DNA of 53,816 bases from NCBI GenBank assembly GCA_947628955.1, contig CANRBX010000015.1:1-53816 (forward strand). The letters are read 5' to 3'. The notes beneath the pieces are model-generated. The model was given only the letters and a program-made list of their open reading frames with translations, was not told the origin of the DNA and did no database searches. Positions 25,262 through 34,045 of the stretch are shown piece after piece (position 1 is the first letter of the stretch; the number at the start of each line of letters is the position of its first letter). The DNA is from an uncultured Lachnospiraceae bacterium. GTDB lineage: Bacteria; Bacillota; Clostridia; Lachnospirales; Lachnospiraceae. The translations under genes and the position numbers were made by a program.

Positions 25262-26953
25262 ATGAAAAAAGTTATTGCGATCGGGGTGCAGGATTTTGCA
25301 CAGATGCGCGAAAACAATTATTTTTATATTGATAAGACCGGTTTTATACGGGAGTGGTGGGATTCCGGAGATGTGGTAACTCTGCTCACACGCCCGCGCC
25401 GTTTCGGCAAAACACTGAACCTGAGCATGCTGGAATGCTTCTTCTCAGACAAGTATGCCGGCCGGGAGGACTTATTCGGCGGGCTCGAGATATGGCAGGA
25501 TGAGAGATTCCGAAAACTGCAGGGAAGCCGCCCGGTGATTTTTCTGTCTTTTGCCGGGGCGAAGCATGCCGATTATGAGAATACCAGGGCCACCCTGAAT
25601 ACATTCATCGCAAATCTTTATAAACGATATGAATGGATACTGGAGGATGAAAGATTTACGGATGCGGATCGGAAGGCATTTCGGAGTGTGTCAAGAGAGA
25701 TGGATGATTCTGCAGCGGCCCTGTCGCTGAATATGCTGTGTGAATGGCTGTACCGTTACTATGGGAAAAAATGCATCGTGCTTCTGGATGAATACGATAC
25801 GCCCATGCAGGAGGCTTATATCCATGGGTTCTGGGACGAACTGGCAGCGTATATCCGGGCTTTGCTGAATAATACATTTAAGACGAATCCGTACATGGAA
25901 CGGGGAATCCTGACCGGGATCACCAGAGTGAGCAGGGAATCTGTTTTTTCTGATCTGAACAACCTTAATGTAGTTACAACTACTTCCTGCGAGTACGCGA
26001 CAGCGTTCGGATTTACAGAGGCCGAAGTATTTGCGGCCATGGATGCCCGGGGCCTTCCGGAGACAGAGAAAGAAAAGGTAAAGTTCTGGTATGACGGCTT
26101 CACTTTCGGAGGGGTGCCGGATATTTATAACCCCTGGTCTGTGACACTTTTCCTGGATAAGGGAATTTTTGATACCTACTGGGCAAACACCAGCGGAAAC
26201 GCGCTTGCAGGAAAGCTGGTCAGGGAGGGAAACAGAGGGATCAAAACAGAATTTGAGCGGCTGCTGAACGGAGAATACATCGAGACAAAGCTTGACGAGC
26301 AGATTGTTTTTGACCAGCTGCAGAGCAACATGAATGCGGTATGGAGTCTCCTGCTGGCATCCGGTTATCTGAAGGTAACCGGGATGACCCGGAAGGCCCC
26401 GGACGATCTGCCGGTCTATCGGCTGGAAATTACCAATCATGAAGTAAAACTGATGTTTTTCCGGATGATAGAGGGATGGTTCGCGCAGGGGCCGGAATTC
26501 AATGAGTTTGTATCCGCCATGTTCCGGGGAGATGTTCAGAGCATGAACCATTATATGAACAGGGTGGCGTTAAACACGTTCAGCTATTTTGACGCAGGCA
26601 GCAGGCCGTCTGCCAGAAAAGAACCGGAGCGGTTTTATCACGGCTTTGTCCTGGGTCTGCTGGTGGACAGCGCGGAGAATTATCTGGTCAGATCGAACCG
26701 GGAATCCGGGTTCGGCCGGTATGATGTGGTGATGGAGCCGAAGAACACCGGGGATCCGGCCGTCATCATGGAGTTTAAGGTTTTTGACGGAGAAGGAGGG
26801 GAAAAAACTCTGGAGGATACCGCGGACAGCGCTCTGCGGCAGATCGGGGAGAGAAAGTATGCGGCGGATCTGCTGGCAAGGGGCATCCCAAAGGAGCGGA
26901 TCTGGCAGTATGGATTCGCGTTTGAGGGCGAAAAATGCCTGATCCGGCGCTGA
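25262..26953 (+). CDS. AAA-ATPase-like protein with PD-(D/E)XK nuclease domain
   Basis: A 563-residue protein of the AAA-ATPase_like/PDDEXK_9 (DUF1703) type. The N-terminal part has YIDKTGFI then TRPRRFGKTLNL (Walker A-like, about residues 43-54) and LLDEYDTPM (Walker B-like, near 177). A long helical middle follows. The C-terminal domain (about 450-563) has the nuclease pattern RYDVVM...AVIMEFKVF, with the Asp and the E-x-K in place. These proteins are common in gut Bacteroidetes and Clostridia, often in many copies; their function is unproven. ATG 25262 is chosen over ATG 25250 because GGAG sits at a better distance. Confidence 0.88.
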   Translation: MKKVIAIGVQDFAQMRENNYFYIDKTGFIREWWDSGDVVTLLTRPRRFGKTLNLSMLECFFSDKYAGREDLFGGLEIWQDERFRKLQGSRPVIFLSFAGAKHADYENTRATLNTFIANLYKRYEWILEDERFTDADRKAFRSVSREMDDSAAALSLNMLCEWLYRYYGKKCIVLLDEYDTPMQEAYIHGFWDELAAYIRALLNNTFKTNPYMERGILTGITRVSRESVFSDLNNLNVVTTTSCEYATAFGFTEAEVFAAMDARGLPETEKEKVKFWYDGFTFGGVPDIYNPWSVTLFLDKGIFDTYWANTSGNALAGKLVREGNRGIKTEFERLLNGEYIETKLDEQIVFDQLQSNMNAVWSLLLASGYLKVTGMTRKAPDDLPVYRLEITNHEVKLMFFRMIEGWFAQGPEFNEFVSAMFRGDVQSMNHYMNRVALNTFSYFDAGSRPSARKEPERFYHGFVLGLLVDSAENYLVRSNRESGFGRYDVVMEPKNTGDPAVIMEFKVFDGEGGEKTLEDTADSALRQIGERKYAADLLARGIPKERIWQYGFAFEGEKCLIRR

Positions 26954-26990
26954 AGCTGTAAAACCGCTGTCCCGGGAACGCGGCGGATGA

Positions 26991-27027
26991 GATGCGGCGG
27001 GTCTTCCTTTTTCGGACCCGGCGCATC
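26991..27027. terminator. Hairpin between convergent genes
   Basis: GATGCGGCGGGTC (26991-27003) pairs with GACCCGGCGCATC (27015-27027) with one mismatch; the T-rich stretch is in the loop. Genes converge on it. Outer GCGGA/TCCGC arms can extend the stem. Confidence 0.6.
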
Positions 27028-27068
27028 CTCCGCGGATAAGCTGCCACAGATAAGCTGCCGCGGATAAA

Positions 27069-28949
27069 TTACCGCAGCAGGTCCTCCTGCTGGCGGATGT
27101 ATGATTCCAGCGTATTTTTATCGATCAGAGCGGGAACCACACCCTCTCTTGTGACACTGAATCCTGCTGCGTAGGTGGCAATGCGGATGGAGGCTTCCAG
27201 AGAGCAGCCGTCCAGCAGATAGCAGGCCAGGGCGCTGATGAAGGCGTCGCAGGCGCCGGAGCTGTCGACCGAGGAAAACTTTGCCGCCGGGAAGCAGGAG
27301 GAGGTGTCTTTATTTTTCAGGTAGCAGCCGCGGGGGCCGAGCGTGACGATCACATTGCCCACGCCCTGCTGCAGGAGATATTCGGCGCGTTCCTCCAGCG
27401 AGGAGCCCTGCGGGCAGATTTCCTCCAGCTCGTCCTCATTGGGGATCAGGTAGTCGGTCAGTCGCAGGATGGAGCCGGACAGGGGGCCGACCGCGGAGGG
27501 CTTGATCATGGTCTGCACCTGGTGCCTGCGCGCCAGCACACAGGCGGCCTCCACGGTTTCCAGAGGGATCTCCGTCGGGATCAGGCAGAACCCGGCGTTG
27601 TCAAACAGATCTTCGTTTTTCTGTACCGCCTCCGGCGTCAGCATGATGTTTGCGCCGGAAAGGATGGAGATCATGGAATCTCCGTCCTTCTGGACGAAGA
27701 TATAGGCCTGTCCGGTTTTGGCGTCGTTGTTGCGGTGTACTCCCCTGGGGTCGATATTAAAGCGGCGGATAACCGAAAAAATGAGATCCGAATCGAGGTC
27801 GTTCCCCACACTGCCGATCAGGGACACGCGGCGGCCCATTTTGGAGACTCCGACCGCCTGGTTCATGCCCTTGCCGCCGGGATACTGCTGTGCGATCGGG
27901 GAATTGACGGCTTTGCCGGAATGGGGCAGCGTATCTACGCGCAGGTAGTTGTCGATATTGATACTGCCGACGACCAGGATCTTTTTCCCCTGTCTGTCGT
28001 AGGGAACGCCGACGGTGGCCATGCTGCCGGCCGGCTGCGGATCAAAGGCGAAGGCGGGCTCATCCAGGGATTCCAGTCTGGCAATCAGCAGCCTGCCCAG
28101 ATAGTTTCCGAACTCATGGCGCGGAACCGGCAGCGAAGTGATGTCCGGGCAGGAGAAAGCGGCGTAGGCGTCATCCTTCAGGGTGACGAGCGAAAGATCA
28201 CAGGGCAGCGTATAATGCAGGGTGTTCAGCTTCTCATAGAGGCGAAGAGCCGTGAGGTAATGGGAAGCTACCAGGCCGCTGACAGAATGGCTGGCGATGC
28301 TGCGGAGCAGGTTCTGATCGGGGCCGCGGAACAGAAGCTCGCTGCGGAAGGGAATGTTGTGGTCAAACAGGCACTGTCTGTAGCCCTGCAGCACACTGTC
28401 CGCGTAACGGCCTGTGTCCAGAAGACAGCCGATCTCGCGGTGCCGGTGTCTGATCAGCAGCTCCGTGGCCTGGTATCCGAGCCGGCGAAAATCCAGACAG
28501 ACGGCCTGCGGCTGGCTGCAGTGGAAAAAAACGCAGGGGATGCCGGCGTCGGCGAGCGCCTGCTTTGATTCTTTGCTGAAATGGTCCGAGGCCTCCAGAA
28601 GGATGCCGTCGGCGTGCCGGCTGATCATCGAGGATACCTGCCGGTATTCCAGTTCGGGGTCGTTGCCGCTTGCGCTGACCGTCAGCGAATAGTCCGCATT
28701 CTGAGCTGCGTCCAGGATGCCGCTCAGGATGGTATCGCGGTTTTTAAGGGAGCGGAAGATCACTCCCAGCAGCATGGTCCGGGAATTGCCGGAGAGTACG
28801 GACGCGTAAGGAGAATAGTGGTACTCTTTGGCAAGATTTAAAACGCGGGTGCGCGTACTGCTGCTGATACTGTCGTCTTTGCCGTTCATGATCTTTGATA
28901 CGGTGGAAACGGAAACACCTGCCAGCCGGGCAATCTCTCTTATGGTCAT
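27069..28949 (-). CDS. LacI-type regulator fused to a PfkB (ribokinase-like) domain
   Basis: A 626-residue fusion. Residues 1-46 are a LacI DNA-binding domain (MTIREIARLAGVSVSTVSKI). Residues about 60-315 are the periplasmic-binding-protein-like effector domain. From about 322 (KKILVVGSINIDNYLRVDTL) to the end is a full PfkB kinase domain with motif 1 YPGGKGMNQAVG and motif 2 DSSGACDAFISA (catalytic Asp kept, but GACD instead of the usual GAGD). ATG 28949 has AAGGA 6 bases upstream; the 25 extra N-terminal codons of the open frame are unlikely. It is divergent from a second PfkB kinase and transporter operon, which it probably represses. Whether the kinase domain is active or only senses sugar is unknown. 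Confidence 0.9.
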   Translation of the reverse strand: MTIREIARLAGVSVSTVSKIMNGKDDSISSSTRTRVLNLAKEYHYSPYASVLSGNSRTMLLGVIFRSLKNRDTILSGILDAAQNADYSLTVSASGNDPELEYRQVSSMISRHADGILLEASDHFSKESKQALADAGIPCVFFHCSQPQAVCLDFRRLGYQATELLIRHRHREIGCLLDTGRYADSVLQGYRQCLFDHNIPFRSELLFRGPDQNLLRSIASHSVSGLVASHYLTALRLYEKLNTLHYTLPCDLSLVTLKDDAYAAFSCPDITSLPVPRHEFGNYLGRLLIARLESLDEPAFAFDPQPAGSMATVGVPYDRQGKKILVVGSINIDNYLRVDTLPHSGKAVNSPIAQQYPGGKGMNQAVGVSKMGRRVSLIGSVGNDLDSDLIFSVIRRFNIDPRGVHRNNDAKTGQAYIFVQKDGDSMISILSGANIMLTPEAVQKNEDLFDNAGFCLIPTEIPLETVEAACVLARRHQVQTMIKPSAVGPLSGSILRLTDYLIPNEDELEEICPQGSSLEERAEYLLQQGVGNVIVTLGPRGCYLKNKDTSSCFPAAKFSSVDSSGACDAFISALACYLLDGCSLEASIRIATYAAGFSVTREGVVPALIDKNTLESYIRQQEDLLR

Positions 28950-29046
28950 GATAATCCTTATTCTCCTTGTCTTATAATGATTCATAAAATGATGCCGCGG
29001 GTTTTCCGCACTTCGTGCTTTCAAAATCCTGGCAATGTATAAATTT

Positions 29047-29075
29047 ATTATTGCACAATTCCGGGAGCTTTACAA
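29047..29075 (-). promoter_or_regulatory. Likely promoter of the LacI-PfkB gene
   Basis: Minus-strand TTGTAA (29075-29070) and AATAAT (29052-29047) are 17 bases apart. The leader has a perfect GCAC-TTC-GTGC inverted repeat at 29008-29018. Confidence 0.5.
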
Positions 29076-29158
29076 TCACAAAATGAAGGCTCTCTTTTTT
29101 ATCCCCATGCGGAAGATTTCCGGCATAAACCATACAGAAGGTTTCCAGTAAAAACCTG

Positions 29159-29187
29159 TTGACAAATGAAAGTTTCGGTGGTACTCT
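29159..29187 (+). promoter_or_regulatory. Promoter of the kinase-transporter operon
   Basis: Perfect -35 TTGACA (29159-29164), 17-base spacer and a weak -10 TACTCT (29182-29187) with an upstream TG. A palindromic GAAAGTTTC (29168-29176) lies between the two boxes. Confidence 0.6.
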
Positions 29188-29201
29188 TTGAGAAAAGAAA
29201 A

Positions 29202-29221
29202 TGGTTTCGGAAACAAGTTTC
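29202..29221 (+). promoter_or_regulatory. Candidate LacI-family operator
   Basis: GTTTC-G-GAAAC (29204-29214) overlaps a second inverted repeat GAAAC-AA-GTTTC (29210-29221), about 10-28 bases after the expected transcription start. LacI-family operators are short palindromes in such positions. A further dyad CGGAA-GAT-TTCCG is at 29110-29122. Confidence 0.45.
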
Positions 29222-29241
29222 TTTAGACCGGAGGGACGGAC

Positions 29242-30135
29242 ATGAGAATAACAAATCTTGGATCTCTGAACATAGACAGAACTTATCAGCTGGAACGCTT
29301 TGTGGAGCCAAAGGAAACGGTGACCGCGCTGGGCTACGAGGAGCACTGCGGCGGCAAGGGCCTGAATCAGTCGGTGGCTCTGGCCAGAGCGGGGGCCGAA
29401 GTGTACCATGCCGGCCTCATCGGAAGCGGCGGGGATCTGCTTCTGGAGACACTGCAGCGGGCCGGCGTGCATACGCAGCTGGTGCGAAGGACGGATGCTC
29501 CCGGCGGCCACGCCGTCATCCAGGTGGACGCAAAGGGTCAGAACAGCATCATCGTCTTCGGCGGCGCTAATGAGAGGATCACCAGGGAATACATCGACAT
29601 GGTCCTGCAGCAGACGGGGGCGGGCAATCTGCTTCTTCTGCAGAATGAGGTATCCAACATCGACTACGCGATCGAAAAAGCCTCAGAGATGGGGATCCTC
29701 ATCGCGTTCAATCCCTCGCCGTTTAACGAGAGGATCCTTCGCTGCCGGCTGGAACTGGTGGATTATTTCCTCGTCAATGAGGTGGAAGGAAGGCTGCTGG
29801 GCGGGGCCGGCTCGCTCGAGCCGTGCGAGATCATTGAAAAACTGAAGCGGAAATTCCCGCGAAGCGCCTTTGTGGTGACCTTCGGGGAAAACGGTTCCTA
29901 TTATGCGAAGGACGATGCATGCCTGTTCCAGCCTGCTTTTCCGGTCAGGGCCTGCGATACGACGGCCGCGGGAGATACCTACTGCGGTTATTTCCTCGCC
30001 GGACTGGCGTCCGGAAAAACGCTGGGGGAGAGCATGCGCCAGGCAGCCGCGGCGAGCGCCCTGGCGGTCACCGTAAAAGGCGCGGCCCCCAGCATTCCCT
30101 CACGGGAAGAAGTAACGAAATTTTTACTCCCATGA
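29242..30135 (+). CDS. PfkB family sugar kinase (ribokinase-like)
   Basis: A 297-residue kinase. Motif 1 is CGGKGLNQSVALARAGAEV (about residues 36-54); motif 2 DTTAAGDTYCGYFLAG (about 239-254) contains the catalytic Asp. The short length and NLGSLNIDRTY start fit ribokinase. It likely phosphorylates ribose or another pentose/hexose released from the compound imported by the downstream BMP transporter. GGAGGGACGGAC precedes the ATG. It is the first gene of an operon that runs at least to 36464. Confidence 0.9.
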   Translation: MRITNLGSLNIDRTYQLERFVEPKETVTALGYEEHCGGKGLNQSVALARAGAEVYHAGLIGSGGDLLLETLQRAGVHTQLVRRTDAPGGHAVIQVDAKGQNSIIVFGGANERITREYIDMVLQQTGAGNLLLLQNEVSNIDYAIEKASEMGILIAFNPSPFNERILRCRLELVDYFLVNEVEGRLLGGAGSLEPCEIIEKLKRKFPRSAFVVTFGENGSYYAKDDACLFQPAFPVRACDTTAAGDTYCGYFLAGLASGKTLGESMRQAAAASALAVTVKGAAPSIPSREEVTKFLLP

Positions 30136-30146
30136 GCAATGCGTCC

Positions 30147-30194
30147 GGCGGTTCTGCCTCCGGACCTTCCGGGTCCGGAGCTTCGGCAGGCGCC
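30147..30194 (+). other. Stable intercistronic hairpin before the BMP gene
   Basis: CTCCGGACC (30158-30166) pairs with GGTCCGGAG (30172-30180) around a five-base loop, and outer CTGC/GCAG and GGCG/CGCC arms extend it. There is no U-run. It probably marks an RNA processing or stability boundary rather than a terminator. Confidence 0.65.
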
Positions 30195-30246
30195 GCGGGG
30201 ATAACTGTCCCTGGGAGCAAAAAAATAAAAATAAAGGAGAAAAGAG

Positions 30247-31335
30247 ATGAAGAAAAGAGCAACGGCACTGATGGTGATGGTATGCGCGGCGCTGGCGGTA
30301 TGCACGGGCGTTCACGCGGAGGAGGAAAAACCTTCCTTTGTATTTGTCTGCACAGGTCAGCTGGGGGACAAATCCTTCAACGATTCCGCCAATGAAGGCG
30401 TGATGAAGATCGCGGAAGAGCTTGGCTGCGAGACAAAGGTGATCGAGGTCGGACGCGACCAGACAAAGTGGGAGCCGACCTTTATGGATCTGGCGGAAGA
30501 GGGCAGATATGATGTCATCATCTCCAACGGGTCTTCCTCTGCGGAAGTGATCGAAATGGTGGCGGAGGAGTTCCCGGATCAGAAGTTCGTGATGTTTGAC
30601 TCGACGATGGATGAGGATAAGTATCCGAACCTTTACGCGATCAGCTACAAACAGAACGAAGGCTCTTATCTGGCAGGTGTTCTGGCGGCCCTCGTGACTG
30701 AGTCCGATATGGAGAACGCCAACGAGGAGAAGAAGATCGGTTTTGTCGGCGGCTCCGAGCATCCGATCATCACTGATTTCCTGGTGGGCTACATCGCGGG
30801 CGCAAAATCCGTGGACGAGGACATTAAGGTATACGTCTCCTATATCGGTTCCTGGGACGATACTGCAAAGGGGAAAGAGACCGCTATCGCACAGTACAAT
30901 CAGGGCGTGGATATCATCTTCCCGGCAGCGGAGCAGGCAGGACTTGGCTGCGTGGAGGCTGCCGCGGAGATGAATAAATACATCATCGGCGTTGACTCCG
31001 ATCAGGCAATGCTCTTCAAGGGCACGGATGAGGCCAGGGCAAATGTGATCCTCACTTCCGTTCTGAAGCAGGTCGGCGATTCTCTGGTCCGCATGGCCAA
31101 AATGGAAATGGAAGGAACGGTTCCGTGGGGCAGATATGAGGAGCTGGGGATTAAGGAAAACGGCGCCGGCATCGCAGTCAACGAATATTACGAAGCGAAC
31201 GTTCCGGAGGAGATCCGGAAGACCGTGGAGGAGAAGAAGGAAGAAGTGACAGCCGGCGGCGTGGAGATCCCGACGGCTCTGGGTGACGCAGATCAGGACG
31301 AGGTTCAGGCTCTGATCGATTCAGTCGCACCGTAA
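30247..31335 (+). CDS. BMP family ABC transporter substrate-binding protein
   Basis: A 362-residue exported binding protein of the Bmp/PnrA (nucleoside) type. After an N-terminal signal (cleavage likely after VHA at residue 24) come FVFVCTGQLGDKSFNDSANEG, VIISNGSSSAEVIEMVA and FVMFDSTMDEDKYPN, the usual order of this family, whose known members bind purine nucleosides. A Cys in LAVCTG is near the signal end, but Val before it is a poor lipobox, so the mode of anchoring is unclear. AAAGGAGAAAAGAG precedes the ATG. Hairpins lie on both sides of the gene, consistent with higher mRNA stability than the rest of the operon. Confidence 0.92.
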   Translation: MKKRATALMVMVCAALAVCTGVHAEEEKPSFVFVCTGQLGDKSFNDSANEGVMKIAEELGCETKVIEVGRDQTKWEPTFMDLAEEGRYDVIISNGSSSAEVIEMVAEEFPDQKFVMFDSTMDEDKYPNLYAISYKQNEGSYLAGVLAALVTESDMENANEEKKIGFVGGSEHPIITDFLVGYIAGAKSVDEDIKVYVSYIGSWDDTAKGKETAIAQYNQGVDIIFPAAEQAGLGCVEAAAEMNKYIIGVDSDQAMLFKGTDEARANVILTSVLKQVGDSLVRMAKMEMEGTVPWGRYEELGIKENGAGIAVNEYYEANVPEEIRKTVEEKKEEVTAGGVEIPTALGDADQDEVQALIDSVAP

Positions 31336-31348
31336 CGGAGTTTATGGC

Positions 31349-31380
31349 AGGGGTTGCCGCAGAGGGATGCGGCAGCCCCT
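31349..31380 (+). terminator. Hairpin after the BMP gene (partial terminator or stabiliser)
   Basis: AGGGGTTGCCGC (31349-31360) pairs with GCGGCAGCCCCT (31369-31380), 12 bp with one G-U, followed by TTATC. Only 42 bases separate it from the ATPase gene, so readthrough must occur. Confidence 0.6.
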
Positions 31381-31422
31381 TTATCGGAAACGGCATATAA
31401 CTGGCAGGAAAGGGATGAAGTA

Positions 31423-32964
31423 ATGGCAAAGGATATTCTTCGGATGGAAGGGATCACGAAGATCTACCCGAATGGGGTAATGGCGAACCGGGATGTCACG
31501 TTCACCGTTCAGGAAGGTGAGATCCATGCGCTGATGGGAGAGAACGGGGCCGGAAAGAGCACGCTGATGAAGATCCTGTTCGGAGATGAAGAGCGGACGG
31601 AAGGTCATATTTTCTTTGAGGGCCGCGAGATCAGTCCCAGAAGCTCGGCGGAGACGATCGATATGGGGATCGGCATGGTGCATCAGCATTTTATGCTGGT
31701 GGATTCGCTGAAGGTATATGAGAATGTCATCCTGGGGATGGAGCCGAAAAAGGGATTTATGACCAGCAAGTCGGCAGCGGTTTCCATGGTGCAGGAGACG
31801 GCCGAAAAATATAATCTGAACGTGGATCCGGAGGCGAAGGTGGCGGATATTTCCGTGGGCCTCAAGCAGAAGGTGGAGATCTTAAAGGTGCTTGCCCGCG
31901 GGGCAAAGCTGCTCATTCTGGATGAGCCGACGGCGGTCCTGACGCCGCAGGAGACGGAGGAACTGTTTGAACAGCTGCTTTTGCTGAAAAAGAGCGGGCA
32001 CACGATCATTTTTATTTCCCATAAGATCCGGGAGGTCATGCAGATCTGCGACACGATCACCGTGCTGCGCGCCGGCCGAACCGTAGGCAGCATGCCGGTG
32101 GCAAATGCCACGGAGGAAGAGATCTCCCGCTTTATGGTGGGCAGGGATGTGGTCCTTAAGGTGGATAAAAAGAAGGCGGAGTTTGGCGAAGTGCTGCTGG
32201 ATGTGAAGGGCCTGACCTGCCACAACCAGGAGGGCAGAACGCTGCTGGATGGGGTATCGTTTCAGTTAAGGCGAGGCCAGATACTCGGTGTGGCCGGCGT
32301 AGAGGGCAACGGACAGAACGAGCTTGCGGAGGCCATTTTCGGCTTCTATAAAAACCTGAGCGGCGAGATCCGGTTCCAGGGCAGGAATATCTGCGGATAT
32401 AACATCCGCAGCATCCGGGAATCCGGCATTTCCTACATTCCGGAGGACCGTATCAAGATGGGCGTCGCCTCCAATGTGAGCATCTGGGAAAATCTGATCG
32501 CGCACCGGATGGACTCGGACGAATTCCGCAGCGGCGCGCTGCTCGATTATAAAAAGATCCATCATTTTGCGGCCGGGGCCATTGAGGATTTCAACATCCT
32601 GTGCAAAAATGACGAGCAGACGGCCGGGATGCTCTCGGGCGGCAATATGCAGAAAGTGGTCGTGGCGCGCGAGTTCTCGGATGATCCGGATCTGCTGATC
32701 GCGAACCAGCCGACGCGGGGCATCGACGTCGGCGCCAACGAATTTATCTGGAAGAAGATTGTGGAACATCGGGACAAAGGAAACGGTGTCATGCTGATCT
32801 CGGCGGATTTAAACGAGATCATGGAGCTTTCGGACAGCATCCTCGTCATGTGCGACGGAAAGGCGGCCGCATATTTTGAAGACAGTTCCAAAATCGATGA
32901 ATTTGAACTGGGCAAATATATGCTTGGCCTGAAGAGACAGGAGGGGATGAGCGATGAAGACTAA
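31423..32964 (+). CDS. ABC transporter ATP-binding protein, nucleoside/sugar type
   Basis: A 513-residue protein with two ABC domains. The first has Walker A MGENGAGKSTLMKI (about 37-50), the signature region ISVGLKQKVEILK and Walker B LLILDEPTAVL. The second has GVEGNGQNELAEAI in place of a standard Walker A, a known degenerate form in this subfamily, and the signature LSGGNMQKVVVARE. It powers import by the two permeases that follow. ATG 31423 is preceded by AGGAAAGGGA. It overlaps the next gene by 11 bases. Confidence 0.95.
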   Translation: MAKDILRMEGITKIYPNGVMANRDVTFTVQEGEIHALMGENGAGKSTLMKILFGDEERTEGHIFFEGREISPRSSAETIDMGIGMVHQHFMLVDSLKVYENVILGMEPKKGFMTSKSAAVSMVQETAEKYNLNVDPEAKVADISVGLKQKVEILKVLARGAKLLILDEPTAVLTPQETEELFEQLLLLKKSGHTIIFISHKIREVMQICDTITVLRAGRTVGSMPVANATEEEISRFMVGRDVVLKVDKKKAEFGEVLLDVKGLTCHNQEGRTLLDGVSFQLRRGQILGVAGVEGNGQNELAEAIFGFYKNLSGEIRFQGRNICGYNIRSIRESGISYIPEDRIKMGVASNVSIWENLIAHRMDSDEFRSGALLDYKKIHHFAAGAIEDFNILCKNDEQTAGMLSGGNMQKVVVAREFSDDPDLLIANQPTRGIDVGANEFIWKKIVEHRDKGNGVMLISADLNEIMELSDSILVMCDGKAAAYFEDSSKIDEFELGKYMLGLKRQEGMSDED

Positions 32965-34042
32965 AAAGGTGAGAATGTATTCCTCTTACGTGGAAGCACT
33001 GCGTATGACGGTGGCTGTCCTGTGTTCGCTGCTGATCGTTTTTGCGATCATCCTGATGACCAGCGAACAGCCGCTGGAGGCGCTGCGGAATTTTGTGTTC
33101 GGTCCGCTGACCTCTCTGCGGCGGTTCGGGAATGTGATCGAGGCGATGACGCCGCTGATGTTTACCGGCCTGGCGGTGATCGTGCTGTTCCGCCCGGGGC
33201 TGTTCAACCTTTCGATGGAGGGCGCCTTCTTTACGGGCGCGGTGGCGGCCTGCGCGGGCGCCCTGGTCGTCGATCTTCCGCCGGTCCTCAATCTGATTTT
33301 TGCGATGCTCTGCGCGATGATCGCCGGCGGCTTTACCTGTGCGATCCCCGGGGTGCTGAGGGCTAAATGCGGCGCGAACGAACTGGTGACCTCGCTGATG
33401 CTCAACTATATCTGCCTGTTTGCTGGGCTCTACGTCATCACGGCTTTTTTCTATGATCCGACGCAGAATTCCAATTATTCCTACAAATTTGCAGAGAGCA
33501 TGTCGCTTCCGAGGATCCTGCCGGGGACCCGCATCAATCTGGGCACGGTCCTGGCACTTTTAACGGTGGCGGCCGTCTGGCTGATCCTTACCAAGACCTC
33601 GTTCGGCTTCAAGACCAGACTGGTCGGAGAAAACAACACGATGGCGGACTATTCCGGCATCAACTCAGCGAATACCATTATCCTTTCACAGATCGTCGGC
33701 GGCATGCTGGCCGGTCTGGGCGGAGCGGTGGAGCTGTTCGGCATGTACCAGAGATTTCAGTACAGCGACCTTCCGGGCTTCGGCTGGGACGGTGTGCTGA
33801 TCACGATCGTGGCGCGGCATAAGGCGCAGTATGTGCCGCTGGCGGCATTTTTCCTGGCCTATCTGAGGACCGGGGCGGACATCATGTCCAGAAACTGCGA
33901 CATCCCCTTCGAGATCGTGAAGATCATTCAGGCGGTCATGGTGCTGCTGATCTCGGCGACGGCGATCCTGAGCGGCTTAAAGAAGCGGATGATCATCAAA
34001 GAAACCCGTGCCCTGGAAGCGCTGAATCAGGAGGTGAGATGA
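32954..34042 (+). CDS. ABC transporter permease (nucleoside type) 1
   Basis: A 362-residue inner-membrane permease of the BPD_transp_2 family with about ten hydrophobic segments. Family blocks include FRPGLFNLSMEGAFFTGA and LVGENNTMADYSGIN, typical for the first of two unlike permeases in nucleoside ABC systems (NupP-like). It overlaps the ATPase gene and ends three bases before the second permease gene, so all are translated together. Confidence 0.94.
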   Translation: MKTKKVRMYSSYVEALRMTVAVLCSLLIVFAIILMTSEQPLEALRNFVFGPLTSLRRFGNVIEAMTPLMFTGLAVIVLFRPGLFNLSMEGAFFTGAVAACAGALVVDLPPVLNLIFAMLCAMIAGGFTCAIPGVLRAKCGANELVTSLMLNYICLFAGLYVITAFFYDPTQNSNYSYKFAESMSLPRILPGTRINLGTVLALLTVAAVWLILTKTSFGFKTRLVGENNTMADYSGINSANTIILSQIVGGMLAGLGGAVELFGMYQRFQYSDLPGFGWDGVLITIVARHKAQYVPLAAFFLAYLRTGADIMSRNCDIPFEIVKIIQAVMVLLISATAILSGLKKRMIIKETRALEALNQEVR

Positions 34043-34045
34043 TTT

